From the NCBI RefSeq assembly GCF_019396345.1, contig NZ_JAHKRM010000007.1, forward strand, positions 186,001-250,000: a stretch of DNA of 64,000 nt. The letters run 5' to 3'. The position numbers and the translations under genes are program-made. Below, piece by piece: positions 45,670 through 54,700 of this stretch. Position 1 is the first letter of the stretch. Every line of letters begins with the position of its first letter. The stretch comes from Nonomuraea guangzhouensis (GTDB lineage: Bacteria; Actinomycetota; Actinomycetes; Streptosporangiales; Streptosporangiaceae). The notes below the pieces were generated by a model. The model did no database searches. It was not told the origin of the DNA and saw only the letters and a list, made by a program, of their open reading frames with translations.

Positions 45670-46800
45670 TCAGGGGGCGGCCGGCCGGCGCCGGTCCCGG
45701 AGGGTGTGCAGCAGCGCGCGCAGCCCGCCGGGCTGGGTCAGCATCACGACCACGACGAGCGCGCCGTAGACGAACTGCGCGGCGGTGGACGCCTCCAGCC
45801 CGTCCTGGCCAGGGCCGACGACCAGCGGCAGCACGTCGGCATAGCGGGACAGCACGATCGGCAGCGCGACCACGAACGTCGCCCCGATGATCGCGCCGGA
45901 CGTCGAGCCGAGCCCGCCAAGGACGATCATCGCGAGGAAGTCGACGGACAGATGGAGGTCGAAGTAGTCGGGGACGGCACGCTGGAACGCCAGTGCCGTC
46001 AGCACGCCGGCCGCCCCGGCGTACATCGAGGACAGAACGAACGCGGCCGCCTTGGTGCGCTGCACGCGCACGCCCATCGCGGCGGCGCCCACCTCGCTGT
46101 CGCGCATGAGGCGGAACGCCCGGCCCGGCCGGCCCCGCAGCACGTTGCGGGCCACCAGCATGGCCACGACGGTGACGGCCAGGAAGAGGTACCAGAGGTT
46201 CTCCACGGCCCCGAACGGCACCCCGAGCACGACGAGCCCCCCGGCGTCGGAGAAGACGAACCCGCCGAGCGCGAACGGCGTGACCGAGCGCCCGTCGTAG
46301 CCGCCGGTCACCGGCCGCAGGTTGAGCAGCAGGTGGTGGCCGAGAAAGACCAGGCCGAGCGAGGCGATGCCGAGATAGATGCCGCGCAGCCGGCTGGCGA
46401 CCGGGCTGAACAGCAGGCCGCACAGCCCGGTGAGCAGGGTCGCGAGCACCGCCGCCACGAGCGGGGGCAGCCCCAGCCCCGCCAGACGGCCGCCGTCGCC
46501 GCCGTCGCCGCCGGAGAGGAAGGCGTAGCCGTACGTGCCGACCGCGACGAAGAACGCGTGCCCGAGCGACAGCTGCCCGGCCGCGCCGAACAGGATGGTC
46601 AGGCCGAGCGCCCCGACCGCCGAGGCCATCGCGAACAGGCCGATGCGCAGCCAGAACGCGTCCACGTACAGCGGCAGGGCCAGCGCCACCACGATCGCGG
46701 CGACCACGGCGGCGACGGCCGGCAGGCGGCGCGGCAGCAGCGTCCGGGCCCGCGCCTCGGCGGGGACGAGGCGGGCAGGCGCGATGGCGTCGTCAGACAC
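45670..46800 (-). CDS. livM: branched-chain ABC transporter permease LivM
   Basis: A 376-residue membrane protein with about ten hydrophobic segments. LivM-type features: FAMASAVGALGLTILFGAAG QLSLGHAFF, and the cytoplasmic loop RLMRDSEVGAAAMGVRVQRT. The GTG start overlaps the livH stop by 8 bp. It pairs with LivH as the channel of the importer. Confidence 0.93.
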   Translation of the reverse strand: MSDDAIAPARLVPAEARARTLLPRRLPAVAAVVAAIVVALALPLYVDAFWLRIGLFAMASAVGALGLTILFGAAGQLSLGHAFFVAVGTYGYAFLSGGDGGDGGRLAGLGLPPLVAAVLATLLTGLCGLLFSPVASRLRGIYLGIASLGLVFLGHHLLLNLRPVTGGYDGRSVTPFALGGFVFSDAGGLVVLGVPFGAVENLWYLFLAVTVVAMLVARNVLRGRPGRAFRLMRDSEVGAAAMGVRVQRTKAAAFVLSSMYAGAAGVLTALAFQRAVPDYFDLHLSVDFLAMIVLGGLGSTSGAIIGATFVVALPIVLSRYADVLPLVVGPGQDGLEASTAAQFVYGALVVVVMLTQPGGLRALLHTLRDRRRPAAP

Positions 46801-47683
46801 GGCTGAACTCCTTCGAACCGAACAGTCCGGACGGCCGCCACAGCAGCACGACGATCATCACGAGATAGGCCACGACGTCGCCTGCCCCGAGCCCCAGGAA
46901 GGCGAGCGAGTCCTGGTGACCGGCCACGAGCACCTGAACGACCCCGACGATGAGGCCGCCGGCGATGGCCCCGCCGAGCGAGTCGAACCCGCCGATGATG
47001 GCCGCTGGGAAGGCGGCGATCGCGACCGACTCCATGCTCAGGCTGACGCCGGGACTGGGGAACGAGGCCAGGCCGATTCCGGCCGCGGTGGCCAGCAGCC
47101 CGCCCAGCACCCAGGCCGTGGCCGAGACCCGGCGCAGCCGGATCCCTGCCAGCGCCGCTCCCTCGGCGTCGGCGATGGACGCGCGCATCGCCAGTCCCCA
47201 GCCGGTCAGCGTGAGCAGCGCGGTGAGGCCGCCGATCAGCACCGGTACGGCCACCACGGTGATGACGACCGTGAGCGGCAGGGTCAACGAGCCCAGGTGG
47301 ACCACGTGCCCGTCCCACGGTGCGCCGAGCGGCAGCACCTGTTCGCCCAGGCGCCGCGTCAGCTCGGCGGTCAGCACGACGTTCAGGCCGATCGTGAGGA
47401 TCGCCATCGCGTGGTGGTTGTGCCGGTCGACGCGGGCCAGCAGCAGCCGCTCGGTCGCCAGCCCGAGCAGGCCGGCGACGGCGAGCCCGAGCAGCGCCGC
47501 CGCCGCGAACCCGAGCAGCGGCTGGGCGACGGCGACCACGTACACGCCGAGCAGGAGGAACGACGCGTGCGCGAAGTTGACCACGCGGGTGGCCTTGAAG
47601 ACGATGACGAATCCGAGGGTGATGAGCGCGTACAGCAGGCCGAGGGACACGCCGTTGACGAGCAGTTCCAGCAGGCGGATCAT
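46793..47683 (-). CDS. livH: branched-chain ABC transporter permease LivH
   Basis: A 296-residue membrane permease with about eight hydrophobic segments. LivH-type features are LLYALITLGFVIVFKATRVV NFAHASFLL and the loop RASIADAEGAALAGIRLRRV. Its ATG overlaps the livG stop. It is the partner of LivM. Confidence 0.93.
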   Translation of the reverse strand: MIRLLELLVNGVSLGLLYALITLGFVIVFKATRVVNFAHASFLLLGVYVVAVAQPLLGFAAAALLGLAVAGLLGLATERLLLARVDRHNHHAMAILTIGLNVVLTAELTRRLGEQVLPLGAPWDGHVVHLGSLTLPLTVVITVVAVPVLIGGLTALLTLTGWGLAMRASIADAEGAALAGIRLRRVSATAWVLGGLLATAAGIGLASFPSPGVSLSMESVAIAAFPAAIIGGFDSLGGAIAGGLIVGVVQVLVAGHQDSLAFLGLGAGDVVAYLVMIVVLLWRPSGLFGSKEFSRV

Positions 47684-48477
47684 CGCGGCGTCCTCTCGGC
47701 CTCGTGGGTGTCCTCATCCGGCGCGCCGAGGTAGGCGCTGATCACGGTCGGGTTCCGGCGCACCTCGGCGGGTGTGCCCCCGGCGACGACCTTGCCGAAG
47801 TCGAGCACCGTGATGCGGTCGGCGATCGACATGACCACGCCCATGTCGTGCTCCACGAAGACCACGGTGAGGCCGAGCGCGTCGCGCGCGGCGACGACGA
47901 GCCGCCCCAGCTCGCGGCTCTCCGCGGTGTTCAGGCCGGCGACCGGCTCGTCGAGGATGAGCAGGCGCGGCTCCAGGCACAGCGCCCTGGCGAACTCCAG
48001 GCGCTTGAGGTCGCCGTACGCCAGCCGTCCCGCGGTGCTGTCCAGCCGCGCCGAGAGGCCGACGAACTCGGCGATCTCGCGTACCCGCGCCTCGTGGCGG
48101 CGCTGCTCGCGGCGGCCGAGCCAGAACGCGGTCCTGACCAGGCCGGCGCGGGTCAGCCGGTGCCGGCCCACCATCAGGTTGTCCAGCACCGACTCCCGCG
48201 GCGAGACCACGATGTTCTGGAACGTCCTGCCGACCCCCAGCGCCGCGACGCGGTCCGGCCGCTGCCGGGTCACCTCGTGCTCGTCGAGCAGGATGCGCCC
48301 GCCGGTCACGGGGTAGATGCCGCACAAGGCGTTGAGCAGCGACGACTTCCCCGCCCCGTTGGGGCCGATGACCGCGTGCACCGTGCCCGGCTCGACGGTG
48401 AACGACACCTCGTCCAGTGCCAGCAGGCCGCTGAACGCCACGCTCACCGCGTCCACCACCAGCCGGGGCGGGTTCAT
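47680..48477 (-). CDS. livG: branched-chain ABC transporter ATP-binding protein LivG
   Basis: A 265-residue ATPase. Walker A GPNGAGKSSLLNAL, a variant signature LAYGDLKRLEFARAL (as in other LivG proteins), Walker B LLILDEPVAGL and the switch His in FVEHDMGVV. The ATG at 48477 overlaps the livF stop (ATGA); a start three codons upstream would enter livF further. Confidence 0.93.
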   Translation of the reverse strand: MNPPRLVVDAVSVAFSGLLALDEVSFTVEPGTVHAVIGPNGAGKSSLLNALCGIYPVTGGRILLDEHEVTRQRPDRVAALGVGRTFQNIVVSPRESVLDNLMVGRHRLTRAGLVRTAFWLGRREQRRHEARVREIAEFVGLSARLDSTAGRLAYGDLKRLEFARALCLEPRLLILDEPVAGLNTAESRELGRLVVAARDALGLTVVFVEHDMGVVMSIADRITVLDFGKVVAGGTPAEVRRNPTVISAYLGAPDEDTHEAERTPR

Positions 48478-49265
48478 GCCGTCCACCGGGCCAGCTGGGG
48501 CGCGGCCCGGCCGTCACCAGGGTCTTCCGCATCGGCTTCCGCGTCTTCGCCGAGATAGAGCCGGCGGACCTCGTCGCTGTGGGACAACTCGCCCGCCGGC
48601 CCGGTCAGCACGACCCGCCCGAGCTCCAGAAGGTAGGCCGAGTGGGCGACGGACAGTGCCATCGCCGCGTTCTGCTCCACCAGCAGCACGGGCACGCCAT
48701 CGCGGGCGATCTCGCGTACGGTCTCGCCGATCTGTTTGACCAGCCGCGGTGCCAGGCCGAGTGACGGCTCGTCGAGCAGCAGCAGCTTCGGCTGGGACAT
48801 CAGCGCGCGGGCGATGGCGAGCATCTGCTGCTCGCCCCCGGACAGCGTGCCGGCGCGTTGCCGGCGCCGCTCGGCCAGCCGGGGGAACATCTCGAACACC
48901 TGGTGGCGGGTACGCGTACGCGCCTCGCGGGAGCGGACGGTGATGGCGCCCGCGTCGAGGTTCTCCTCGACGGTGAGCGGGCCGAACACGTGCCGGCCCT
49001 CCGGGACCTGCACGAGTCCGCGGGCCACCACGCCGGCCGGGTTCGCCCCGGCGATCTCCTGTCCGAGGAAGCGGATCGACCCAGCGGTGACCGACCCGCC
49101 GTGCAGCGCGACCGTCCCCGAGACGGCCCGCATGAGGGAGGTCTTTCCCGCGCCGTTCGCGCCGAGCAGCGCGACCACGCCCGCCTCGGCGACCGCGAGG
49201 CTCACTCCGTGGAGTACCGGCTCGCGTGCGCCGTAGCGGACGGCGAGCCCTTCGATCTCGAGCAT
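48474..49265 (-). CDS. livF: branched-chain ABC transporter ATP-binding protein LivF
   Basis: A 263-residue ATPase. Walker A GANGAGKTSLMRAV, signature LSGGEQQMLAIARAL, Walker B LLLLDEPSLGLAP. The ATG at 49265 has GGGAG about 7 bp upstream; an in-frame TTG 18 bp upstream is less likely. It is the first gene of the minus-strand import-and-oxidation run that extends to 41651. Twin TetR-like boxes lie immediately upstream. Confidence 0.93.
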   Translation of the reverse strand: MLEIEGLAVRYGAREPVLHGVSLAVAEAGVVALLGANGAGKTSLMRAVSGTVALHGGSVTAGSIRFLGQEIAGANPAGVVARGLVQVPEGRHVFGPLTVEENLDAGAITVRSREARTRTRHQVFEMFPRLAERRRQRAGTLSGGEQQMLAIARALMSQPKLLLLDEPSLGLAPRLVKQIGETVREIARDGVPVLLVEQNAAMALSVAHSAYLLELGRVVLTGPAGELSHSDEVRRLYLGEDAEADAEDPGDGRAAPQLARWTA

Positions 49266-49286
49266 CCGGCGACTCCCAGGCAATGC

Positions 49287-49339
49287 ATCGATCGTTCGTT
49301 AAGTTAAATCGAGCAGTCACTATCGATCGTTCGTTAAGT
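49287..49339. promoter_or_regulatory. twin 18-bp identical repeats in the livF/LLM divergent region
   Basis: ATCGATCGTTCGTTAAGT occurs identically at 49287-49304 and 49322-49339, 35 bp apart. The 169-bp gap separates livF and the divergent LLM flavoenzyme gene, so the sites could control both. The GATCGTT(C)GTTAA core resembles 43618 and the sites at 2671/2694, suggesting TetR-type control. Confidence 0.65.
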
Positions 49340-49434
49340 ACGCGTAATGTAAGTGACCTCTGAGACACACGTCAACACCTTGGCGGGCGCGGGCCAGTGC
49401 GGGCTTGCGGCCCATCTGACCTTGGAGGTTCGCC

Positions 49435-50475
49435 ATGCGGATCGGCACGACCCTGGCCTACGGCGGTGGTTTCAAGGAAGCGGTCGCGGGCCTGCGCGAC
49501 CTGGAGGCGGCCGGGGTGGAGATCGCCTTCGTGGCGGAGGCCTACTCCTTCGACGCCGTGAGCCAGCTCGGATACCTCGCCGGTGCCACTGACCGGATGC
49601 ACCTGGCCTCGGCGATCATGCCGATCTACACCCGGACGCCCTCGCTGCTCGCGATGACCGCGGCCGGGCTGGACTACGTCTCGGAGGGCCGGTTCACGCT
49701 CGGCCTGGGCGCGTCCGGGCCGCAGGTGGTCGAGGGGTTCCACGGAGTGCCCTACGACGCGCCGATCGCCCGGACCCGCGAGATCGTGGACATCTGCCGC
49801 CGGGTGTGGCGCCGCGAGGAGGTCGTGTACCAGGGCGAGCACTACGAGCTCCCGCTGCCGGCCGGGCGCGGGACCGGCCTGGGCAAGCCACTGAAGCTCA
49901 TCAATCACCCGGTGCGCGACCGCATCCCGATCATGCTGGCCGCCATCGGCCCCAAGAACGTGCGGCTCGCCGCCGAGATTGCCGAGGGCTGGCTGCCGAT
50001 CTTCGTGCATCCCGGCAGGCTGCGCCAGGTGTGGGGGCCGTCGCTCGACGCCGGTCAGGCCACCCGCGACCCGAGCCTGGGCCCGCTGGACATCGTGGTC
50101 ACCATGCCCCTGGCCATCGGCGACGACGTCGGCCACCTGCTCGACCGTGGTCGTCCGCAGCTCGCGCTCTACATCGGTGGCATGGGTGCCCGGGGCAAGA
50201 ACTTCTACAACGACCTCGCCCGCCGCTACGGCTACGAGCGCGAGGCCGAGCTCATCCAGGACCTCTACCTGTCGGGCCGCAAGCGCGAGGCCGAGGCCGC
50301 GGTGCCCGAGGACCTCCTGCGCGCCACGTCGCTCATCGGGCCGAAGGAGTACGTGGCCGACCGCGTCGCCGAACTCGCCGAATGCGGCATCACCACGGTC
50401 AGCGTGAAGCCACTCGCGGAAGACTCAGCCGGGCGGATCGCCGCGGTCGAGCGACTCCGGGACCTCATGCTCTGA
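49435..50475 (+). CDS. LLM-class (F420-dependent-type) oxidoreductase
   Basis: A 346-residue luciferase-like TIM-barrel protein. MRIGTTLAYGGGFKEAVAGL, ATDRMHLASAIMPIYTRTPS, RFTLGLGASGPQVVEGFHGV and IPIMLAAIGPKNVRLAAEIA are typical of the F420-dependent LLM group. GGAGG lies 6 bp before the ATG. The cofactor cannot be read from sequence alone and flavin is also possible. It is divergent from the Liv importer and shares its operator region, so it probably acts on the imported substrate or a metabolite. Confidence 0.88.
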   Translation: MRIGTTLAYGGGFKEAVAGLRDLEAAGVEIAFVAEAYSFDAVSQLGYLAGATDRMHLASAIMPIYTRTPSLLAMTAAGLDYVSEGRFTLGLGASGPQVVEGFHGVPYDAPIARTREIVDICRRVWRREEVVYQGEHYELPLPAGRGTGLGKPLKLINHPVRDRIPIMLAAIGPKNVRLAAEIAEGWLPIFVHPGRLRQVWGPSLDAGQATRDPSLGPLDIVVTMPLAIGDDVGHLLDRGRPQLALYIGGMGARGKNFYNDLARRYGYEREAELIQDLYLSGRKREAEAAVPEDLLRATSLIGPKEYVADRVAELAECGITTVSVKPLAEDSAGRIAAVERLRDLML

Positions 50476-50504
50476 CCCGCGCTGCGCCTTGCCGGTGCTC
50501 GCCG

Positions 50505-50969
50505 TCAGACGGTCTCGCCCAACTGTTCGGCCACCTGCTCCAGGCCACTCTTGATGAGCTGCCCGTACTCGTCGTCGCCAAGTGCGCCGATCCCGTCCCG
50601 CGCCTGCTGGAGGTGCTCACGGGCGCGGTTGAGATCGCCCAGCTTGCGATAGCACTCGCTCAGGTTCAGGTGCAACGACGGATACAGCCCGGCCACCGAA
50701 AGCGGCACCCCGGCTTGGGCCACCCGCTCGTCGGTGATCAGGCCGACGGCGGCAAGCGCTCGCAGGTCCCACACCAGCTCCTGGTGCACGTCGTCCTGCA
50801 CATCGGCCATCGAGTGGGCAAGGACGCAGACATGCAGCGGGTCGCCTTGCTCGCCGCCGATGTCATCCCAGATCTGCGCGAACAACTCGCGAGCCGCTTC
50901 ACGCTGACCTTGGTGGTGATGTAACTCCACGCCCTGGCCGATCCGGGTCATCGTGGGGTCGGCGGTCAT
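50505..50969 (-). CDS. small TPR-like protein
   Basis: A 154-residue, Glu/Ala/Leu-rich helical protein with TPR-like helices: YPSLHLNLSECYRKLGDLNR followed by AREHLQQARDGI. No signal peptide or enzyme motif. AAGGAG lies 8 bp before the ATG at 50969, which fixes the start. The role is unknown; proteins of this kind often accompany regulators. It is convergent with the LLM gene with only 29 bp between. Confidence 0.65.
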   Translation of the reverse strand: MTADPTMTRIGQGVELHHHQGQREAARELFAQIWDDIGGEQGDPLHVCVLAHSMADVQDDVHQELVWDLRALAAVGLITDERVAQAGVPLSVAGLYPSLHLNLSECYRKLGDLNRAREHLQQARDGIGALGDDEYGQLIKSGLEQVAEQLGETV

Positions 50970-51078
50970 TGGCGGCTCCTTCACAGTCGCAGGCGATCAT
51001 GGTCAGCCTACTTGCCCTATGTAGTGCGGTCTGGGGTGTTGCTTCTTCGATCTGGCCCTGGACGCATTTCTTCCCAGG

Positions 51079-52520
51079 TCAGCGCCGGGCTGCGGTCCAG
51101 CAGTCCGGAGTGCCGGGCTTTCCGCACGTCGCCAGTGTGTCGAGGACCTTGCCCAGGCCGGCGGTCCTGGCGTTGTCCGGGTCGTTGGACTCCTGGTTCG
51201 GATCCGCCACCGTGTCGTAGTACTCGGGCTTCGCCTCGCCCTCGTACTCGACGTACAGCTCCCCGGCGGTACGCACCGCCGCGTAGCTGGGTGGCTGCGA
51301 GTTCTCCGCCTGCACCGGTTCGGCGTCGGGATCCGACTCACCCGACCCGGCCGGGTTGGGCTTGACATGCTCGATCAGCGCCGTCTTCCGCCAGTTCTTC
51401 GCCTTTTTGCCCTGGATGAGCGGCAGCAGGCTGCGCCCGTCGCGGCTGTCGCGGGTGGCCGCGCCGACCCCGGCCATGTCGAGGAAGGTCGCGAACAGGT
51501 CGACGTTCTGGGCGATGGCGTCGGTCACCACGTCGCCGCTCCGTCCCGCCGTGGGCCGTTTGACCAGCAGCGGTACCCGTACGTCGTGGTCGTAGGCGGT
51601 GGACTTGCCGCGTTCGAGGCGGTGCTGGCCGAGGTGGAAACCGTTGTCGCTGGTGAACACCACGTACGTGTTGCGCTTCTCGGCGTCCGTCAGCGTGCCC
51701 AGGACACGCTCCACCATGTCGTCCACCGACTGCACCATGCGGATCCGGTCCCGGAAGTCCTTGCGCAGCGTCTTGACCAGGGCCGGGGCGAGCGGCGCGC
51801 GGCGTACCCAGGAGGGCTTGTCGGCGGTGTCCTCGTCGAACGCGGGCAGCTTGCTCACGTCGATGCCGTTGCAGTCCGGCCCGCCGCAGTCGCCGTTGGG
51901 GAACTCCCCGGCCGGGAACTGGGTCTTGGGCCGGTCCCGGCGCGCGGGCGGGAAGTGCGGCTCCTTGTCGCCCGGCTTGTAGCCGAGCCTGGAGTGCGGC
52001 GCGAACGGCGAGACCTGCAGGAAGAACGGCCGGCCCGGGGCGCGCTCGCGCGAGCGCGCGATGAAGTCCGTGGCCCGCTTGCCGAGCTCGTCCACCAGGT
52101 ACGTGCCGTCGGAGGAGTCCAGACCGGGCTCGTCCCCCTTGACGTAGCGGGTGAGCTCGTACCTGAACTCGTTGTAGCCGCCGCCGGCCGCCACGTGCCA
52201 CTCGTCCCAGCCGGGCGGCACGTGGTAGTTCGCGTCCTTCACCGGGTACTCGTTGATGTACTTGCCGAGGTAGCCGGTGCGGTATCCGGCCTGTGCCAAC
52301 GAGACGGCGTACGTCCTCGGCTCGTGCGGCGCGAACGCCTGGTAACCGCCGCGGTCGGAGTTCAGGTTCGTGGCCACGCCGGTGTTGTGCGGGAACCGGC
52401 CGGTGAACATCGAGGCGCGCGACGGGCAGCACAGCGAGTTGGACACGTAGTAGTTGCTGAACTTCGTGCCGTCGTCGCCAAGGCCCTGCGGGTATGTCGA
52501 GTTGTCGCCATGACCACTTT
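51079..52520 (-). pseudogene. sulfatase (arylsulfatase-type), N-terminally truncated
   Basis: A long intact frame encodes most of a sulfatase: FSNYYVSNSLCCPSRASMFT carries the CxPSR formylglycine site, followed by GYLGKYINEY, VFTSDNGFHLGQH (metal/active-site Asp-Asn), KSTAYDHDVRVPLL and a C-terminal tail. The N-terminal segment is missing: no signal peptide and none of the first metal ligands (usually PNIVxxxTDD). Homology starts at about STYPQGLGDDG (near 52500). Upstream the frame stays open but looks non-coding, and no start with a ribosome-binding site fits. Without the first ligands the enzyme should be inactive. Confidence 0.78.
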
Positions 52521-52812
52521 CTCTTACAACGTTGAAAGATGAGGGTGGGATGCACGGTAATGGCGCTTTATGTGGCGGATCAACCGATTGATCCTGAAGG
52601 CTTCCTGGCAATGCGAGCCGAACGTGCGTCACGGCACGGTGGGTCGAGAAGCCACTGGATCTCCAGCCCGTGTACGCGCTGAACAAGATCAAGCCAACTG
52701 TTGGTGCGGCCGCACGTGTCGTGTGCCGCCGCGTGCCCTCGTCGGGTGAGGCTGCCGTCCGGCGCCGGTTCACCCCGGCCCGGTGGATGTCTGCGACGAG
52801 AGGAACATCACG
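52521..52812. other. breakpoint region, about 290 bp without a gene
   Basis: This stretch lies between the truncated sulfatase and the DUF11 protein. It is slightly less GC-rich than its surroundings and has no complete gene. The missing sulfatase N-terminus should lie here, so this is probably a deletion or insertion scar. I see no intact inverted repeats or transposase. Confidence 0.4.
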
Positions 52813-54372
52813 ATGAGACACATCCGAGGGATGTGTTACCCGGTCGCCGCCCTCGCGGCGGTGGCCCTTCCGCTGACGCTGTTCGGCGCGGTCCCGGCCG
52901 AGGCCGCACCCGCCGTCACCGCCCCGGCGGTTGCGCGGGTCGCGCCGGATCCCGCCTCCTGCCCCGACCAGGTGTCGCTGGTCAATGGCGGTTTCGAGCA
53001 GCCGGTCGTCAGCCGTGGGACGTGGGCCTGGTTCCCCGACGTCTCGCAGGCCGGCGCGCCGAACCACGTGCCGGGCTGGCTCACCACCGCCACCGATCAC
53101 CTGATCGAGTTGTGGGCCAGCCCGCCGAACCCGGCCAACACCCCGACCAAGGAGGGCAGGCAACTCGCCGAGCTGAACGCCAACCAGGTCTCGACCCTGT
53201 ACCAGGATCACGCGACCGCCCCGGGGACGAAGCTGTACTGGCGGCTGTCCCACCGCGGCCGGCTGGGGGTCGACACGATGGCCCTGGACATCGGCGCCCC
53301 GGCGGCGCCGGTGCAACAGCGGGTCATGTCGGACGGCACCGGGAGCTGGGGCACCTACTCCGGCGCCTACATCGTGCCCGCGGGCCAGACGACCACCAGG
53401 TTCGCCTTCCGTTCCGTCTCGGCGGCCGGCGGGAACGCCACCTTCGGCAACCTGCTCGATGACATCTCCTTCGCGACCGCGCCGTGCGTCGTCGTCACCA
53501 AGACCGCGAGCCCGCAGGGGCCGGTCGACGTCGGCGACGTGATCACCTACCGGGTCACCGCGGTCAACAAGGGCGGCGCCACGGCGGAGAACGTACGCCT
53601 CACCGACAGCGTCCCGGCGGGCACCACCTACGTGCCCGGCTCGCTCCGGGTGGTCGACGGCCCGGGCAGCGGGGACAAGACCGATCAGGCGGGCGACGAC
53701 CAGGGCGAGTTCGACGCCGCGGCCGGCAAGGTCTCCTTCACCCTGGGCAACGGCGCCACCCCCGCGGCCGGGGGCTCGCTGCCCAACGCCGCGAGCCTGC
53801 CCGACGGCACCACCGTGGAGTTCAAGGTCAAGGTCGGCCGGGACGCCGCGGGCGGGCAGGTGACCAACCAGGCGACGGCCGGCTACGAGAACCGGCTCGG
53901 CCCGGAGCCGGAGCGGCTGACCTCAACCAGCGGCGACGCGGTGACCAAGGTCAACCCGGCCGTGGACCTGAGCGTGGTCAAGTCCGCCGATGCGACCAGG
54001 GTGACCGTGGGCCAGACCGTCACCTACCGCGTCACCGTACGCAACGCCGGCCCGAACGACGCGACGGGCGTCACGGTCAAGGACATGCTGCCGGCCAACC
54101 TCGCCTTCGTCTCCGCCATGGCCGCCAACGGGACCTACACGCCGGCGAACGGGATGTGGACGGTCGGCGCGCTGGCCAGTGGCGCCTCGGCCACGCTGAC
54201 CCTCCATGCCAAGGCCACCGCGGTCGGAGAGACGACCAACACGGCCACCGCCGACGGCAAGGAGCTGGACCTCGATCCCGCCAACGACTCCGACAGCGTC
54301 AAGGTCTGCGTCGACCCTGAACCCTTCTGCCCGTACTGCACCAAGGAAACCGCGCAGAAGACGAAGAGCTAG
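52813..54372 (+). CDS. secreted DUF11 repeat protein
   Basis: A 519-residue exported protein. Signal peptide to about residue 34 (GMCYPVAALAAVALPLTLFG, ending AEAAPA). An N-terminal domain (about residues 55-225, LVNGGFEQPVVSRGTWAWFP) resembles a beta-sandwich carbohydrate/cell-surface module. Two DUF11 domains follow (about residues 230-385, VVTKTASPQGPVDVGDVITY; and about 390-500, LSVVKSADATRVTVGQTVTY). No LPxTG anchor or C-terminal membrane helix is visible; the tail is Cys-containing (CVDPEPFCPYC). A surface or matrix role is inferred. The ATG at 52813 has GAGAGG upstream. Confidence 0.82.
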   Translation: MRHIRGMCYPVAALAAVALPLTLFGAVPAEAAPAVTAPAVARVAPDPASCPDQVSLVNGGFEQPVVSRGTWAWFPDVSQAGAPNHVPGWLTTATDHLIELWASPPNPANTPTKEGRQLAELNANQVSTLYQDHATAPGTKLYWRLSHRGRLGVDTMALDIGAPAAPVQQRVMSDGTGSWGTYSGAYIVPAGQTTTRFAFRSVSAAGGNATFGNLLDDISFATAPCVVVTKTASPQGPVDVGDVITYRVTAVNKGGATAENVRLTDSVPAGTTYVPGSLRVVDGPGSGDKTDQAGDDQGEFDAAAGKVSFTLGNGATPAAGGSLPNAASLPDGTTVEFKVKVGRDAAGGQVTNQATAGYENRLGPEPERLTSTSGDAVTKVNPAVDLSVVKSADATRVTVGQTVTYRVTVRNAGPNDATGVTVKDMLPANLAFVSAMAANGTYTPANGMWTVGALASGASATLTLHAKATAVGETTNTATADGKELDLDPANDSDSVKVCVDPEPFCPYCTKETAQKTKS

Positions 54373-54382
54373 CAACAGGAAA

Positions 54383-54418
54383 GCGTCCCTGCCACCGATT
54401 GCCTCGTGGCAGGGACGC
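54383..54418 (+). terminator. perfect 13-bp stem-loop after the DUF11 gene
   Basis: GCGTCCCTGCCAC (54383-54395) and GTGGCAGGGACGC (54406-54418) pair perfectly around a 10-base loop, 10 bp after the stop codon. No U-tract follows. It separates the DUF11 gene from the biosynthetic cluster. Confidence 0.8.
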
Positions 54419-54700
54419 GGTCGTCCGGCGACTTTTTGCGCTCATCGCCCTGCATAAACGGCCAACAGCAGAATTTCGCGCCTATTTCATAGCCTTGCCA
54501 AATCCGCTCATGGCCATTTCGCAAGAAATATCCCCTTATGGCGCCGTATGATGCGGGGATGGAAAATATATCTATCAGGCCAGTCACAATGACCTTATGC
54601 TCTCGATGAAGAGCTAAAGGTAAAATCTCGCTATTAATTAGCGACTGCGCAAATGCAGCCCGCCGACACAGGCGAACCACCTTTGGCGAGGGGGAGTGGG
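54419..54700 (+). promoter_or_regulatory. AT-rich leader/promoter region of the FAAL-PKS operon
   Basis: About 280 bp, visibly AT-richer than the rest of the window (for example 54551-54645). Candidate -10 box TAAAAT at 54621-54626, without a clear -35. Two small hairpins flank it: GCTCT/AGAGC (54599-54614) and CGCTA/TAGCG (54629-54643). I see no open frame with a ribosome-binding site. Such a base shift is common in promoter regions of actinomycete biosynthetic operons and may also mark acquired DNA. Confidence 0.5.
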
